Shown here: positions 1 to 10,402 of the stretch, one piece after another | How the letters are laid out: every line of letters starts with the position of its first letter | How positions within the stretch are numbered: the first letter of the stretch is position 1 | Assembly: GCA_029204225.1 (NCBI GenBank) | Contig: CM055107.1 | Span: 15,842,809 to 15,906,808, forward strand | Length of the DNA stretch: 64,000 bases | From: Diphasiastrum complanatum | Lineage: Eukaryota > Streptophyta > Lycopodiopsida > Lycopodiales > Lycopodiaceae | Reading direction: 5' to 3' | Notes under the pieces: model-generated | The model's input: only the letters and a program-made list of their open reading frames with translations | Database searches by the model: none | What the model was told of the DNA's origin: nothing | Translations under genes and position numbers: made by a program

Positions 1-576
1 AAAACACCAAAATGTCAATATTCACAATATGGCAAAACATGCCAAGATTTCCCTACATGAGAGAGACTCGAATTCCTACAGTGGAGTTGCATGGAAAGTC
101 CACTTAACTGAACTAATTCACCTACCAGTGATCCACATGTGTAACTGCACGCATGGATATTGCATGTACTGCATGTCAACTCATAAAAGTGCCTAGACGT
201 GTAGATCACATAAATCACTTTGCATGTTGCATGCACTGATTGCATGTGGCTTGCATGCATACAGTATGACATTGCATGCTATCTAAACATCTGCATGTCA
301 TCAAAATTGAATCTATCTAACTCAAATCCGAGCTATACTAGAAGGTTATGTGCTCAATTCACATACCTTTTATGTACAACATGAAATTTAGTGGTAGTAA
401 CCATAGACATGGCCCCAAACTCGAGATAGGAAGATAATATTTTAATAATCTACATAGTTACTGTGAGGTAGATCAAGAATCATCAAGTACAAGCTAAAGA
501 TATTGAGGACACCTTTTGACAAAACATATACTAGGCAAGTAATATAGTCAGAACAAATCTACTAATTTTCATACTT
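1..576. other. No gene recognised; CATGCA-rich stretch
   Basis: No coding region is recognised on either strand. Between about 151 and 297 the hexamer TGCATG/CATGCA recurs roughly nine times. CATGCA is the core of the RY motif bound by plant B3 transcription factors, but no linked gene is visible, so this may only be local low complexity. Confidence 0.5.
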
Positions 577-1098
577 TCAACATTGGCACACTTGTGGTCT
601 CTTAGAGCATAAATAGCAACTTGCTATAGATTTATCTTCTATGACAACGTATAGTTGGGCTCTCAATGATTCTACATAGGAGGCAATTTGATTACATAGA
701 TTTCTTGAGAACTTAGGCCAGACACGTGTAGATGCAACCATTCTATTTTGTGATAAAGTTGTATTCACCTTGTTAATCCAATTTTACATGCTTGGATAAA
801 CACATAGAGTTATTTCACACGCTTTTAGATATAGAAGAGTGCAATTGAGGGAGTGTGTTATAGATACAATGACAAATTATGGACTTCACTATCTAACTTA
901 GGATTAGACTAGGCAATTTTAGTTGTAGTAGTGCCCATATAACAACAAAAATATATATACTTTTACTCCATCATATATTTCGAAGTCCCACTCAAACAAC
1001 CAATTGGAGCTTAAATCTCATTGTACACTTAAATTAAAAAGGAACAACAAAGAGCAACAAACATTGTAATTGTTTGCATAGCAACGGTCAATAAATTG

Positions 1099-1287
1099 TT
1101 AAGACCTCGACATCACATGGAACAGCTCTTGTCGACTTTTCTGAAAATCCATGCATGTGCAAGATGGCTCTTTTGAAATTGTAACATTGTGCATCATACC
1201 AACACTATCAAAACTCTCGACAACAAATAACTGCTTCTGTTCTTCTAGAGTTGTAGTCATTTCTCGAACATAAGCATTCATAAGCAA
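1099..1287 (-). pseudogene. SWIM zinc-finger fragment, MULE/FAR1-like transposase remnant
   Basis: A short minus-strand reading frame of about 62 codons. Its C-terminal part contains VTISKEPSCTCMDFQ, which resembles the CxC start of a SWIM zinc finger as found in MuDR/FAR1-type transposases (pattern CxC, spacer, CxH). The second half is degenerate: where CxH is expected the frame reads ELFHVMS, which keeps the His but not the Cys. No DDE transposase core is visible nearby, so this is at most a scrap of such a gene. It lies downstream, on the same strand, of the broken SET gene at 1666-2536, but no joining exon could be found. The family assignment rests on one short motif. Confidence 0.4.
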
Positions 1288-1665
1288 TGCTCTTGCAATT
1301 ATGTCCTTTGCATACTCAAGATATCATGAGAAATATGAAAGAGATGAACATAGAATTAAAAGAGGAAAGTTTTCCATACAAAATGAGAACGTCAAGATCT
1401 ATTTTCCACGATGGTATAGCTATATATAACAACCATAACATCACTTGGCCACTTGCCCTAAAATGATAACTTCTAGGTACTTCACCAAAAGCCTAGTTTA
1501 ACTTGACTAGATGCAATTATCTAATCTAACCAATTAGAATAGATCCAAATCTGACCTTATCAAGTTCGCTACTTGTCAAAAATAGTAAAAACACTATTTT
1601 AAAGCCTTATTGACATGAACAAATGTATCTCAAAGATGAAATTTCACATTGGCCTCAAAATTGCC

Positions 1666-2536
1666 AATTTAAATCAACACAATTTGTCAATAGAGGGTGG
1701 CCAATGGAACTATTTATATATGCAGCAATGTTTCCATGCACATCTGGACGTCCATCAATGTATGTACGATTTTACCTTGAGATGTTGCCTCCTTGCATGC
1801 GTTGCTCCTCTAAAGAACAAGCATTTGATTTCAAGCCATATACTTGCATCCTCCATTGGTGACGACACAAAGCATGCCAATCACCCCAATTGTATTGAGG
1901 TCCTGCATATGGCATCAATGTCACAACACTATTTAAAGGGACCTCAATACTACTCAATGCAAAAAGGCCCAAACCAGTCTCAGGAAAGTGTTCACTAGTC
2001 ATGATCATGTACATTCGACCCCAATACGTAAATGGTGTTCCATTTAATGATAATGGTGATTGGAGTGGCCAACATGAATATCTACTTCTAATAAAAGTTT
2101 TTACTAATGGTTGCAAGCTAGGTGGAAGAGGACGGTCAGACAAAGAACCTAGAATGTCTTTTGACACATCAACAGTGCGTAGTAATTTGCAATTATCTTT
2201 CAAACTAGTCATAATACGTCCAAGCCATGTTCTCTTTTTTAAAGGGGTGGTTAAGTTTGTGGAATCCACTTGGAGTATCGTGGATGACTCATGTGCAACA
2301 TCTAGGATAGGTGTGGTTGGGTGGTGAAAACGTTCTAGAGATTTGGAGACATGGATTGAATCACAAGGCATTGATGAACTAATTATATCATGCAAGGGGT
2401 CATCATCAACAAGAGCATCATCTAGGGCCAATGATGATCCAAAATCAATATTCATGTGATTTATCCTATCAATAATATTCTCGATCTCTCTTGCAACTCT
2501 TTTTCTTGAAACCAACTTATGGTCCTTCTTCTGCAA
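1666..2536 (-). pseudogene. SET-domain protein (putative lysine methyltransferase), broken
   Basis: The minus-strand frame starts just after a good 3' splice site (ttttgcag, at about 2535) and runs about 250 codons. An acidic, low-complexity N-terminal part precedes a SET-like core: ETGLGLFALSSIEVPLNSVV followed by YAGPQYNW resembles the GxGLFA..I..G..V..Y.G start of SET domains. One in-frame TAA (1772-1774) interrupts it. The same frame then continues with YIDG and GNIAAYINSS, then TNC, which matches the SET pocket (iDg..GNxAryiNhs..pNc). A second stop follows at about 1664, and the C-terminal GEEL/Y segment is not found. SET enzymes transfer methyl groups from S-adenosylmethionine to lysines. 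This copy is truncated and probably inactive. Its upstream intron contains the 150-bp CT/GA array. The SET call is my reading of motifs, unchecked by search. Confidence 0.6.
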
Positions 2537-2560
2537 AAGTTGAAAATGTTAGATGTATCA

Positions 2561-2716
<156 letters not shown>

Positions 2717-3048
2717 CATGAAACATAAATTAATATATAACACAAACCGTAAACCAGTAGCATGAAACACACACACACAAACACACGCACGCACACACAC
2801 ACCCCCACCCACACCGACCCTAAACACACATGAAGAGAAAAACATAGAGAACATTATAGAGTGCTAATCAAAACTCCCGAACCACACGATTATATCCTAC
2901 TCCAGAATGTCACCACATGCTCCCTCCCTGCGGCGTTTGGGCTTTTTTGTGGAACTCATCTTCCAACAAAAAACATTTGAACCACGTCTTTAACAGAAGA
3001 AAACAAGGGCTACACACCTTCCTAGAATTGGGAGTGTTGGTTACCTTT

Positions 3049-3164
<116 letters not shown>

Positions 3165-3204
3165 GATGTAAATGAGTCTATTATGGGTGATTGAATATGG
3201 AAAT

Positions 3205-3384
3205 CAAGATTAACTACATCTAATCATTCTATTTGGATTTTTTCTTTTAGCAGCAAGTGAGAGATTAACTTCATATAATCATTCTATTTGGATTTTTCCT
3301 TTTAGAAGCAAGTGAGAGATTAACTTCATCTAAATATTCTATTTGGATTTTTCCTTTTAGAAGCAAGTGAGAGATTAACTTCAA
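3205..3384. repeat. 55-bp tandem repeat, about 3.3 copies
   Basis: The motif ATTCTATTTGGATTTTT...AGCAAGTGAGAGATTAACTTC recurs with an exact 55-bp period (anchor ATTCTATTTG at 3226, 3281 and 3336). Copies differ by a few substitutions, for example CAGCAAG against AAGCAAG. Confidence 0.95.
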
Positions 3385-3458
3385 AGTATCGTGGCACTCA
3401 TCCTATCGCTCAATATTTATTGGCCATACTATACTTGAAGTGTCATAAGGGTCAAAGA

Positions 3459-4078
3459 TTAAAGTATTTCCGAAAAACACTTTAAAGAGTTTACCTCTCG
3501 TACTCTTGGATTCTCTGTGTGCACTCCATTAGCCCAAATATGATCATTGACAATCCTCCTTGTCCGAATCCTAAGGCCTTTGCATTGTGTGCATGTACAT
3601 GATATCCTCTCATCATATTCTGGTTGAAACTGGTCCAATAATCCAATTGCAAATCGCACAAATTCTTTCAGTGTCATTCAAGTGAAAATTGACAAATTCT
3701 AACATGTGACGTATTGTGACGTATGACGAAAATTGACAAAATAGTCTTTGTACATTTAGTGCATTTTCAACCTTCATTTGTGATGGAGTGGTGTCTTGGC
3801 TTTCCAAAGAGCAATATACTATATCCAAAGAGCAAATTGGATTACATCACTATTGCAAATAAAAAAATTATGACATAAATCAATATACATACATGTGATG
3901 GATCAATAGGCGGTCTACGTCGACTGATGGAAGAGCTTGAAGATGAACCAGTTAATAGTTGATCATTGTACTTTAGTCTTGATTGCTCCTTTTTTCTGTG
4001 ATAGAGCTCAATTCTTTTTTCTTTCTCTAAATCACGTGGAGGTACGATAATTTCCCTAGAATTCATAATTCCAATCAA
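3459..4078 (-). pseudogene. CACTA (En/Spm) transposase-associated domain fragment
   Basis: Three minus-strand reading frames. The one at 3459-3677 contains LKEFVRFAIGLLDQ followed by ISCTCTQCKG and RRIVNDHIWANG. This matches the pattern of the plant transposase-associated domain (V.eFi.fA..n...i.CPC..C.n.....V..Hl...G) that begins CACTA TNP2 proteins. The neighbouring frame at 3613-3828 overlaps and carries a similar EFVNFHLND, consistent with a frameshift. The 3842-4078 frame holds a Ser-rich tract (GSSSSSSISRRRPP) also seen, loosely, just upstream of the TNP2 gene at 27.2 kb. The domain is probably a zinc-binding DNA-recognition module. No TNP2 core follows on this strand, so this is a remnant. 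Confidence 0.55.
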
Positions 4079-4270
4079 ATGTCATTGTAAGAATAAATTT
4101 GCAAGAAAAATTATACACTCATATTCAAATAACAAATAAATTGCAATTGATGTCAATATCAATAACAATATATACTTGCTGTTGCGATCATGAGATGAAT
4201 CGCTATCTGATGATGATGACATCATCGATGACATATACACACTGTAGCCAGCTACTCTATACCACATCAT

Positions 4271-4926
4271 AAGTAATCATTATGAGACCGTATGTTCTGA
4301 ACAAATATAATAAAATTTGATAAAGACATGCCAACATCTAATCCATGTATATTCTACGTATGCTTAATGTAAATCTAATATTCTAGTAACATTGCTATCA
4401 AGAAAATTGCTTGGGTGGGGCAACACATGACGAGCAATCAAAATGAGGTCCATACTGACAAATGTTAGACATCAGTAGATAGTGCGTGCAGGCCTATCTC
4501 AACTAATTTAAAGACCACATAGCAGTCAATGTTCGAAGCTCTCAGTTTAAACTCTTGTCTAAGATGAGTGATGATCTCAAGGTAAATCTCTTTGGATTGG
4601 CCTAGTGTGCCATAATATCTCATGATGAGAAATATGCATTCTCCCTTTCTATCTATGGTTGCTTTGTATGCAAGAAATCACACCATTGATCAACATCTTT
4701 ATTACAATGCATAATGATATTTCAACTAATTACTATGATTTCATATAAGGTTATATAGGTCACACACCAACAATTAAAAAGATTTATCATATAGGTCACA
4801 TATCACTAAGGTCCTCAATATAACATAAATGCTTTTGATCATGAATCTAAATGACCCCATGCAACCATTTAAGAGGCCACATGACAAAACTCTCTTTGAG
4901 CACCAATGCAGGGTCAATCACAGTTG
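4271..4926. other. No gene recognised
   Basis: AT-rich sequence without a recognisable coding region, repeat or RNA gene. A short minus-strand frame at 4082-4270 with a Ser/Asp run is not supported by anything else. Confidence 0.5.
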
Positions 4927-6097
4927 ATCTCACGAAGCTGAACCAGCTCCAAGGCCAGATGCTCAAAAATTTTCTAGTCGAGTTCTTACAACGCTCGAGG
5001 ATGCGAAGGCTCTTGTTGAGGAAGAGTTGGCTGAGTTGAAAGAGCTCTCGAGTGATGCCACCCCATCTTGCAGTGGGCCCAATTCTCACGACGAATATCT
5101 TCAGGCCCTGCTTCGAATTGATGACCTCACACAACAAATCCAAGTTGTACCTGCCTGCACCGGAGTCTCAGACCATCTAGAATTCTTGGAAGCTGTCGCA
5201 AAGATTGACAATCTCGAACAGGAGCTGTCAAATCTTAAGCAACAATTGGAAGATCAAAAGTTGGCTGCTGAGTTGCAAACTCGGGACTTGGCAACTGCAT
5301 CTACACAGCCAAAGTGAATGCGGCGAAATCAGTCAAAGGCGCAATAGGCATCGCCTTTGACGAATGGAAGCGACCTTGGAAGAAGGACAACTTTCTCTGG
5401 TTATGGGCCCAGCTCTCTATCGAGCAGAAAGGATGTCTCTGCTGGGGCATAATCCAAGGTAAGTTCCAGGTCGTACATTTCGGATCAGCAGAGTTATACA
5501 TAGGCTCTTCGGCTATGTATGCTCTCGAATATATTCGAATCAAAGAGCTTCAATTTTTGCAGAACGAAGATAATAAGTGACATTTTTGGAAGTGAAAGTC
5601 ACAGTTTCAGCTGTACAAACCACAAGCTGTTGCAGATTTAGGCGCATTCAACAATGCAGAATTGCTGATTAATATAAATATGGCTTATTCGGAATTATTC
5701 AGTCTTTATGTGGATTGGGAGCGAAACCTTGCAGTATATTTTGCGGAGATTCGACATAATTTAAGGAAGTCAGCAGTTCTATACATATACATTTTGGCAG
5801 TTTGGTACCTTTGCGGTGAAGACATTATTTTTTGTTCAGAATCTTTATGTTAAAAGCAATTTTATTAGATTTTCAGCTCGTTACTATAAAAAAATCACTC
5901 TACATAGTGATTCAAACGAAGATACAAAGTTAATCCAGGAGCTGTTCGATGGAACATTGCTCCCGGTCAAGCTAGAAGAATTCGGCAACTTACCAGTTGG
6001 CCGCTACACAAAATCAAAAGAAGACTTGCTCTTGATCGATGCTCAACAAAACTTGGAGTTTGTTCAGAAATTATATGAAGAATTGAATCGTTCATAA
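4927..6097 (+). pseudogene. Family X ORF copy 1: coiled-coil protein before a 3' LTR
   Basis: I do not recognise this protein. The frame is open from about 4927 (EPAPRPDAQKF...) and gives a Glu/Leu/Gln-rich coiled coil to 5316 (LEDAKALVEEELAELKEL; KIDNLEQELSNLKQQLEDQ). It is then frameshifted into a globular part from 5314 with FLWLWAQLSIEQKG and YALEYI, a further part at about 5640-5850 (LYVDWERN), and a last frame ending at 6097 (SKEDLLLIDAQQNLEFVQ). The same order occurs in the 21.5-23.6 kb copy: coiled coil, then W.A.LSI.QKG, then Y.(D/N)WE.N, then a C-terminal D(L/Y)L segment. Both copies end shortly before the PPT GAGGAAGGGGATA and an LTR, the position of an env-like or accessory third ORF in plant retrotransposons. 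No transmembrane segment was identified. The function is unknown, and at least three frameshifts make this copy non-functional. Confidence 0.55.
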
Positions 6098-6383
6098 AAC
6101 ATTCATTCATGCCTTTGTTGTGGTGATGTTTCTATGGGATGCTGAATTTTTGAAGATTAAAGATGTTTTGAAGTTTGATTCCAGTTTTCATCAAACAATT
6201 CAAAGATCAACTCAAATCAACCTATTCAATGAAACAACAGACACATATTCTCTAAGTTGAAGAAATATCGACGAATCATATAAAGAAATATCTTTTCGCC
6301 TCAACGAAAATATGACGAACAAGAATGTTTCTCGAATAATCCTCGAAATGAAGATGCTATGTTCACGAGGACGTTTCACATTT

Positions 6384-6396
6384 GAGGAAGGGGATA
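6384..6396 (+). other. Polypurine tract of LTR family A
   Basis: GAGGAAGGGGATA lies immediately before the TGTGATGCC LTR start. The same 13 bases precede the LTR at 23604. A PPT primes plus-strand DNA synthesis during reverse transcription, so it defines the 3' end of the internal region. Confidence 0.75.
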
Positions 6397-7508
6397 TGTG
6401 ATGCCACGAAAATGTTAAATATTGAATATCAACATAAATATGGCATGATATACTCGAAGATATGAGCTGGTTAAGTATAAATCATGAAGAGGCCTAAGTC
6501 ATTTTTCGAGAATATATCTCCTAAGTACTTGCCTTGTAATTAAGGGCAAGACCTTTAAAAGGAAAAGACATTGCCTTGGATAACCTTTACTAGGTCGTCC
6601 ATACGAAACGACTAGATACGAAAAGACATGTTAAACTAGAGTAACTTTAACTCATAGTTAAGTATACCTCCTATGGTATAGTTGAACGTATTTTCAGTCT
6701 AATTGTTAACTAGACCCTTTCGCGGGAGCGACACACCTATTGTTTAAGAGGTGTGTTTGTTCGTCCCGTAGAACATATATAGATCTCACACTTCAGTCTC
6801 GATCATCGAGAGAGAAGAGTTTATGCTTATGTAAGAGATTGAAGAAGTGAATAGAGTTATGTGAGTTATTCTCTCTTATCTCTATTCTCCGCATTGTTGA
6901 GTGTGAGTGATCTTGAGTCTGCTAACAATCTCTAATGCATTTCATGAATTACTCTCTGATCAGACAGACGCTCTAGTGCATTACAGTCATTTGCTGGGTA
7001 TCCGTAAAGCATGCTCTAAAGAATTGTCTTAAAACCATCTTATTTGTCTGTCGCGAATACTTTCTTTTTGACACTCGAATAATGACTATCTTTGGAATAG
7101 TCTAGCACGATCATTGAATAAAGCTGTATGTATACATATGAGATGACAGTCCCTGTCTGAAGAATTGAGTCTTTGATTTGTTTTTCTGATTGGCATTGAC
7201 CATAAGTTTTTAACGTGTTCTAAAACCATTCGTGTTCTTTAACCATTAATTTGGAATCTAGTTGTTGAGGACTTCTGTCTAAAAACGAACAGTTCGTGAA
7301 CGAGATTAATTAATTGTCTGCACAGTCACGAATACATCGAACAATTCTCGATTCTTTGTTGACACCTTAATCAGCCAGAGTGTAGTACTGCTATACTACT
7401 CTGATAACATCTCATATGTAGATCATTCGATTTGATGGAGGCTAGATTGTTGTTCTGAGATTATTAACATTACATTTCCCAAACCATAAGTAATATTGGT
7501 TACTTTTT
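6397..7508 (+). mobile_element. 3' LTR, family A
   Basis: Starts TGTGATGCC after the PPT. From 6730 onward it is closely similar to 31294-32055 (GACACACCTATTG...GTTACTTTTT), where the same sequence is followed by a gag gene and so acts as a 5' LTR. The two copies diverge exactly after CTTTTT, which sets the approximate right end; a canonical CA terminus is not clear. A looser relative, including GCGACACACC, is at 23604-24415. Confidence 0.7.
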
Positions 7509-7778
7509 CCGTGGAATGGCATTCGATGTATTGGCTACACACATAAAACAAATTCCATAAGTGACATATATAGATTGACGAAGATTATAATAAAAAACAA
7601 TCATATAAAGGTAACAAACCTCAACGTCTTCCAAATTCGATGGTTGACCTTCTTCTTTTCGTCCAAACTTCCACAAATGATTTTCAACAATGCGTCTTTT
7701 GTCCATCACACTTGAGGCATGTGCACCATGTTTTATTTTGAAAATAATTTTTCTACAAGAAACAAAAATCAAGTACAT
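7500..7778 (-). other. Unidentified minus-strand ORF
   Basis: A 92-codon frame with no recognised domain, containing KRRIVENHLWKFGRKEEGQ. It starts right at the outer edge of LTR A, so it may be part of the sequence that LTR A was inserted into. I cannot say whether it is expressed. Confidence 0.25.
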
Positions 7779-8095
7779 GTCACTTTAGCACAATAGTTTA
7801 ACTTATAATAACAAAGTTTTTATGAACAAGAAAACATGCATGTTTATTACTTACCTTGTTAACTTGAGTAGTGTCTTCATTGCTAGACTGATCTGAATGT
7901 AATTCATCTCGTTGTGATAAACTGCATATATGCACAACTACAAAACACAAATAACATAAAATTATTGTATGATTCTAATGTTTTAATTTTTAGATAGTAC
8001 TATTCTTATATGTTGTCCACTCCAATATGCATTAGAGTTTTGTAATCGATTTTTTTTCTACTTCATTTCAATATATTAGGGTTTATTGTAATATA

Positions 8096-8602
8096 TTGTA
8101 TGTTTATGAATGTAGTAATCATATCGGCAGTGGTGAAAGCTCGGGAGACTATGTTAAAAATTTATATGAATCATTAACTCCTGAGCAAAAAACACAACTG
8201 CAAAGAATGCTTAGCCGAGATGAGGGTGGTCCCTCACAAGCAGCTGCGGCTCTCGCCCCCACCGAAGAGTCATCCACAAATCCTTATTATGACGTGGATC
8301 CTCAAGGTAATATAATTGCCAATAGAAAGGAGATGATGGCTTTGGACCAGCTCTATTCTTTATGCCAACGCCATTTTCGCGACAAATTATTTAGTAAATG
8401 GTCCGAACAACCTGCCTCTGATAAACGACAAGTTATTGGTAGCCTTCGTGACGAAGGAAGAGGCAAGCTAAACAACATTACCATTACAGGAGTTCTAAAT
8501 CCAAAAAAGACCCTTTGTAAAGATTCTTTTTATATTTTTTCACAAATTTTTCTTACACATGGACCAATCAAAACACTCAAATTTGAAACTTACGTAACGT
8601 AA
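8096..8602 (+). CDS. Hypothetical protein, possibly transposon-derived
   Basis: A 168-codon frame not recognised as any family. It is hydrophilic: LYESLTPEQKTQLQRMLSRD, an Ala/Pro-rich linker, then NPYYDVDPQGNII and LCQRHFRDKLFSKW. The last 45 codons, after GRGKLNN, change composition and look non-coding, suggesting that an exon ends near 8480. The position among transposon pieces suggests it belonged to a DNA transposon second gene (TNPA-like), but I see no diagnostic motif. The start is the first ATG in frame; upstream sequence is AT-rich. Confidence 0.35.
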   Translation: MYVYECSNHIGSGESSGDYVKNLYESLTPEQKTQLQRMLSRDEGGPSQAAAALAPTEESSTNPYYDVDPQGNIIANRKEMMALDQLYSLCQRHFRDKLFSKWSEQPASDKRQVIGSLRDEGRGKLNNITITGVLNPKKTLCKDSFYIFSQIFLTHGPIKTLKFETYVT

Positions 8603-8940
8603 CTTTTTGCGTCCACATTTTGATTCCATACTAAAAAATGGCATAACTTTTTAGTGGTAAGTCCGAATTTAGCGGAGTTTTGTGCATTGGAAAGCGCTCA
8701 ACAAGGGCTTTCCAATGATATGTTACATGATATACTTCTAAGCTATGATTAAAAAGTTATGGCAAGTCAAAATGTATTAGTGTTATAATATTTTAATAAT
8801 AAAAAAGGCATCTTGCACGAATTCTTAAGGGTCTTTTTGGAACTCAAAACTCCTCTAACGAATACGGTCCTTACATGAGACAAATCATTTCAAAAAGTTG
8901 ACTTTAAGAACATACCACCTTTAAGATCAAGGATGATTCT
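8603..8940. other. No gene recognised
   Basis: AT-rich. A short inverted repeat (GGAAAGCGCTC ... GGGCTTTCC at about 8688-8713) could form a small hairpin. Nothing else is seen. Confidence 0.4.
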
Positions 8941-9292
8941 TCAAGCCAGAGTTCTCACAAGAAATCAACATCAATGAAGTCGTCACCTTCAAAGAAGAGC
9001 ACATCTTCTAGAAAGTCATCACCTCCAAGATCGATTCCTACCAAGAAAGCTAAACGAAGATCCAAGATCAATCCTTATGAAAAAGAACCATCAGAACCAG
9101 AAACAAAAGGACGGAGGACATTTTTCAACAAATATCACTGTTTGCAAATTTTTGCAATCAAGATGTTGGTGGCCTATACACTTCATAAAAGATACAAAAA
9201 ATTATATTCAGTCATGTGATGTTTGTCAACATGCACGACATCCTACAAAGCAGAATTATGACCTTCCTCATCTATCTCATAACATTCTATGA
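8941..9292 (+). pseudogene. Ty3/gypsy integrase zinc-binding (H2C2) fragment
   Basis: The first part (8974-9115) is a Ser/Lys/Arg-rich stretch (KKSTSSRKSSPPRS). After a frameshift, 9077-9292 reads GHFSTNITVCKFLQ, then CWWP, then KDTKNYIQSCDVCQ. This is the classic H2C2 zinc-binding domain that starts gypsy integrases (GH.s...T...l...yWWP......v..C..CQ). Stops follow at 9290, and only a ghost of the integrase core is visible, so this is a remnant. Its strand is opposite to the protease fragment at 9518, so the two cannot come from one undisturbed element. Confidence 0.7.
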
Positions 9293-9517
9293 AATTTACT
9301 TGAGATTCAGTAGGTTTCGATATTCCTCATTCCATCTTATGAAATGACCTCCTAATGGGTTGACCTTTTGTATACCTGTGAAAAATATTTCCTTTGTAGC
9401 CCAATTTATAATGTCATCAACCCGATATAACCATGGCTTCCCAAATAATATCGACGAGATTTATAACAAAGAAATTCATGATGAAAGTTTCTGTTTCTAT
9501 GGTTATACTGATACATC

Positions 9518-9748
9518 TCAACTCCCAACTGGAGTCCAGTGAGATGAATCAACTAACTGTATGTCATGGCCGGTGGGTTGGATCTTGTCTCCTAAGCGCA
9601 ATTCTTTAGAAATATTTTCAGTTATGAAATTTATACTTGATCCCAAATCCACTATTATTTTGTTAATAACATAGCCGCCTATAGTTACGCTAATTTCAGG
9701 AACTCCACAATCTCCCCTACCTACATACTCTATTCTATTACTATACAA
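9518..9748 (-). pseudogene. Ty3/gypsy aspartic protease fragment
   Basis: A 76-codon minus-strand frame with VPEISVTIGGYVIN and IIVDLGSSINF. This is the retropepsin-like flap and active-site region of gypsy Gag-Pol, with the expected D(S/T)G changed to DLG. Retroviral-type proteases cut the polyprotein; the altered catalytic triad suggests decay. It extends to the edge of the adjacent gypsy LTR region. Confidence 0.6.
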
Positions 9749-9899
9749 GGGTATTGATGATTTTATTCACCACATGATAGCTTAAACTATTGCATACATC
9801 TTGAGGCAAGATACCATTGTAGCCTAACCATGTGGAAAGATATTTTTATTCTCAAGGTAAAAATGAATATTAAGCTCATGAAAATTCACCTCTATATAC

Positions 9900-10402
9900 A
9901 TAGGTTGGGTCCACCTTTGTCAAAAATCCTCACCAAGGAGTCAAAGACTAGGCAAACCACAACAAAGAAACAATTGGGAATCAGATGGTGGACAAAGCAA
10001 CCCAAACAAACCTAGATCGATCAGATCTAGCTCCCAAGCTATGGTTCAATCACTCAATAGGAGAGAGAAATCACACTAGCAGCAAGTAGCTACTATAATC
10101 AAAATCAAGCATACACTAGTGAGAGTCCAATGGATATATTTATATCCTCCAAGGTTCATGCACCACTAGTAGTGCATTGTGACACTACACTGGACACATC
10201 ACCAGCTAGTTCTTCTATGAGTCACTGATAGACCCATATAAATCCACCATCTTGAGTTTTAGGCCTCCAACCATTAATTATGACCTTACACCCATGAGGG
10301 CCCCAAACTCCTCACAATCATAATTAAATTACATGTCGAGGTAGGCCTATTGACCTCCTAATGAGGTAATAATCCGAGATAAGTCCAATCGTGGGCATGA
10401 CA
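9900..10402. mobile_element. Gypsy LTR, family D (3' LTR of a minus-strand element)
   Basis: The right end is set by GGGCATGACA at 10402, followed by a pyrimidine tract TTCTTCCCCCC that is a PPT on the minus strand. The same boundary (CATGACA or CATAACA, then TTCTTCCCTCC) is found at 47271 and 49876. The CTAGCTCCCAAGC segment (around 10028) matches CTAGCCCCCAAGC at about 49550. The left end is not resolved. Confidence 0.55.

Noticed and set aside
1615-1998. Plus-strand ORFs of 127 and 79 codons
   Set aside because: They are antisense to the SET-domain frame, which has recognisable motifs.
3205-3384. CRISPR-like array
   Set aside because: Repeats are directly adjacent copies of a 55-bp unit without unique spacers, in a plant nuclear context.
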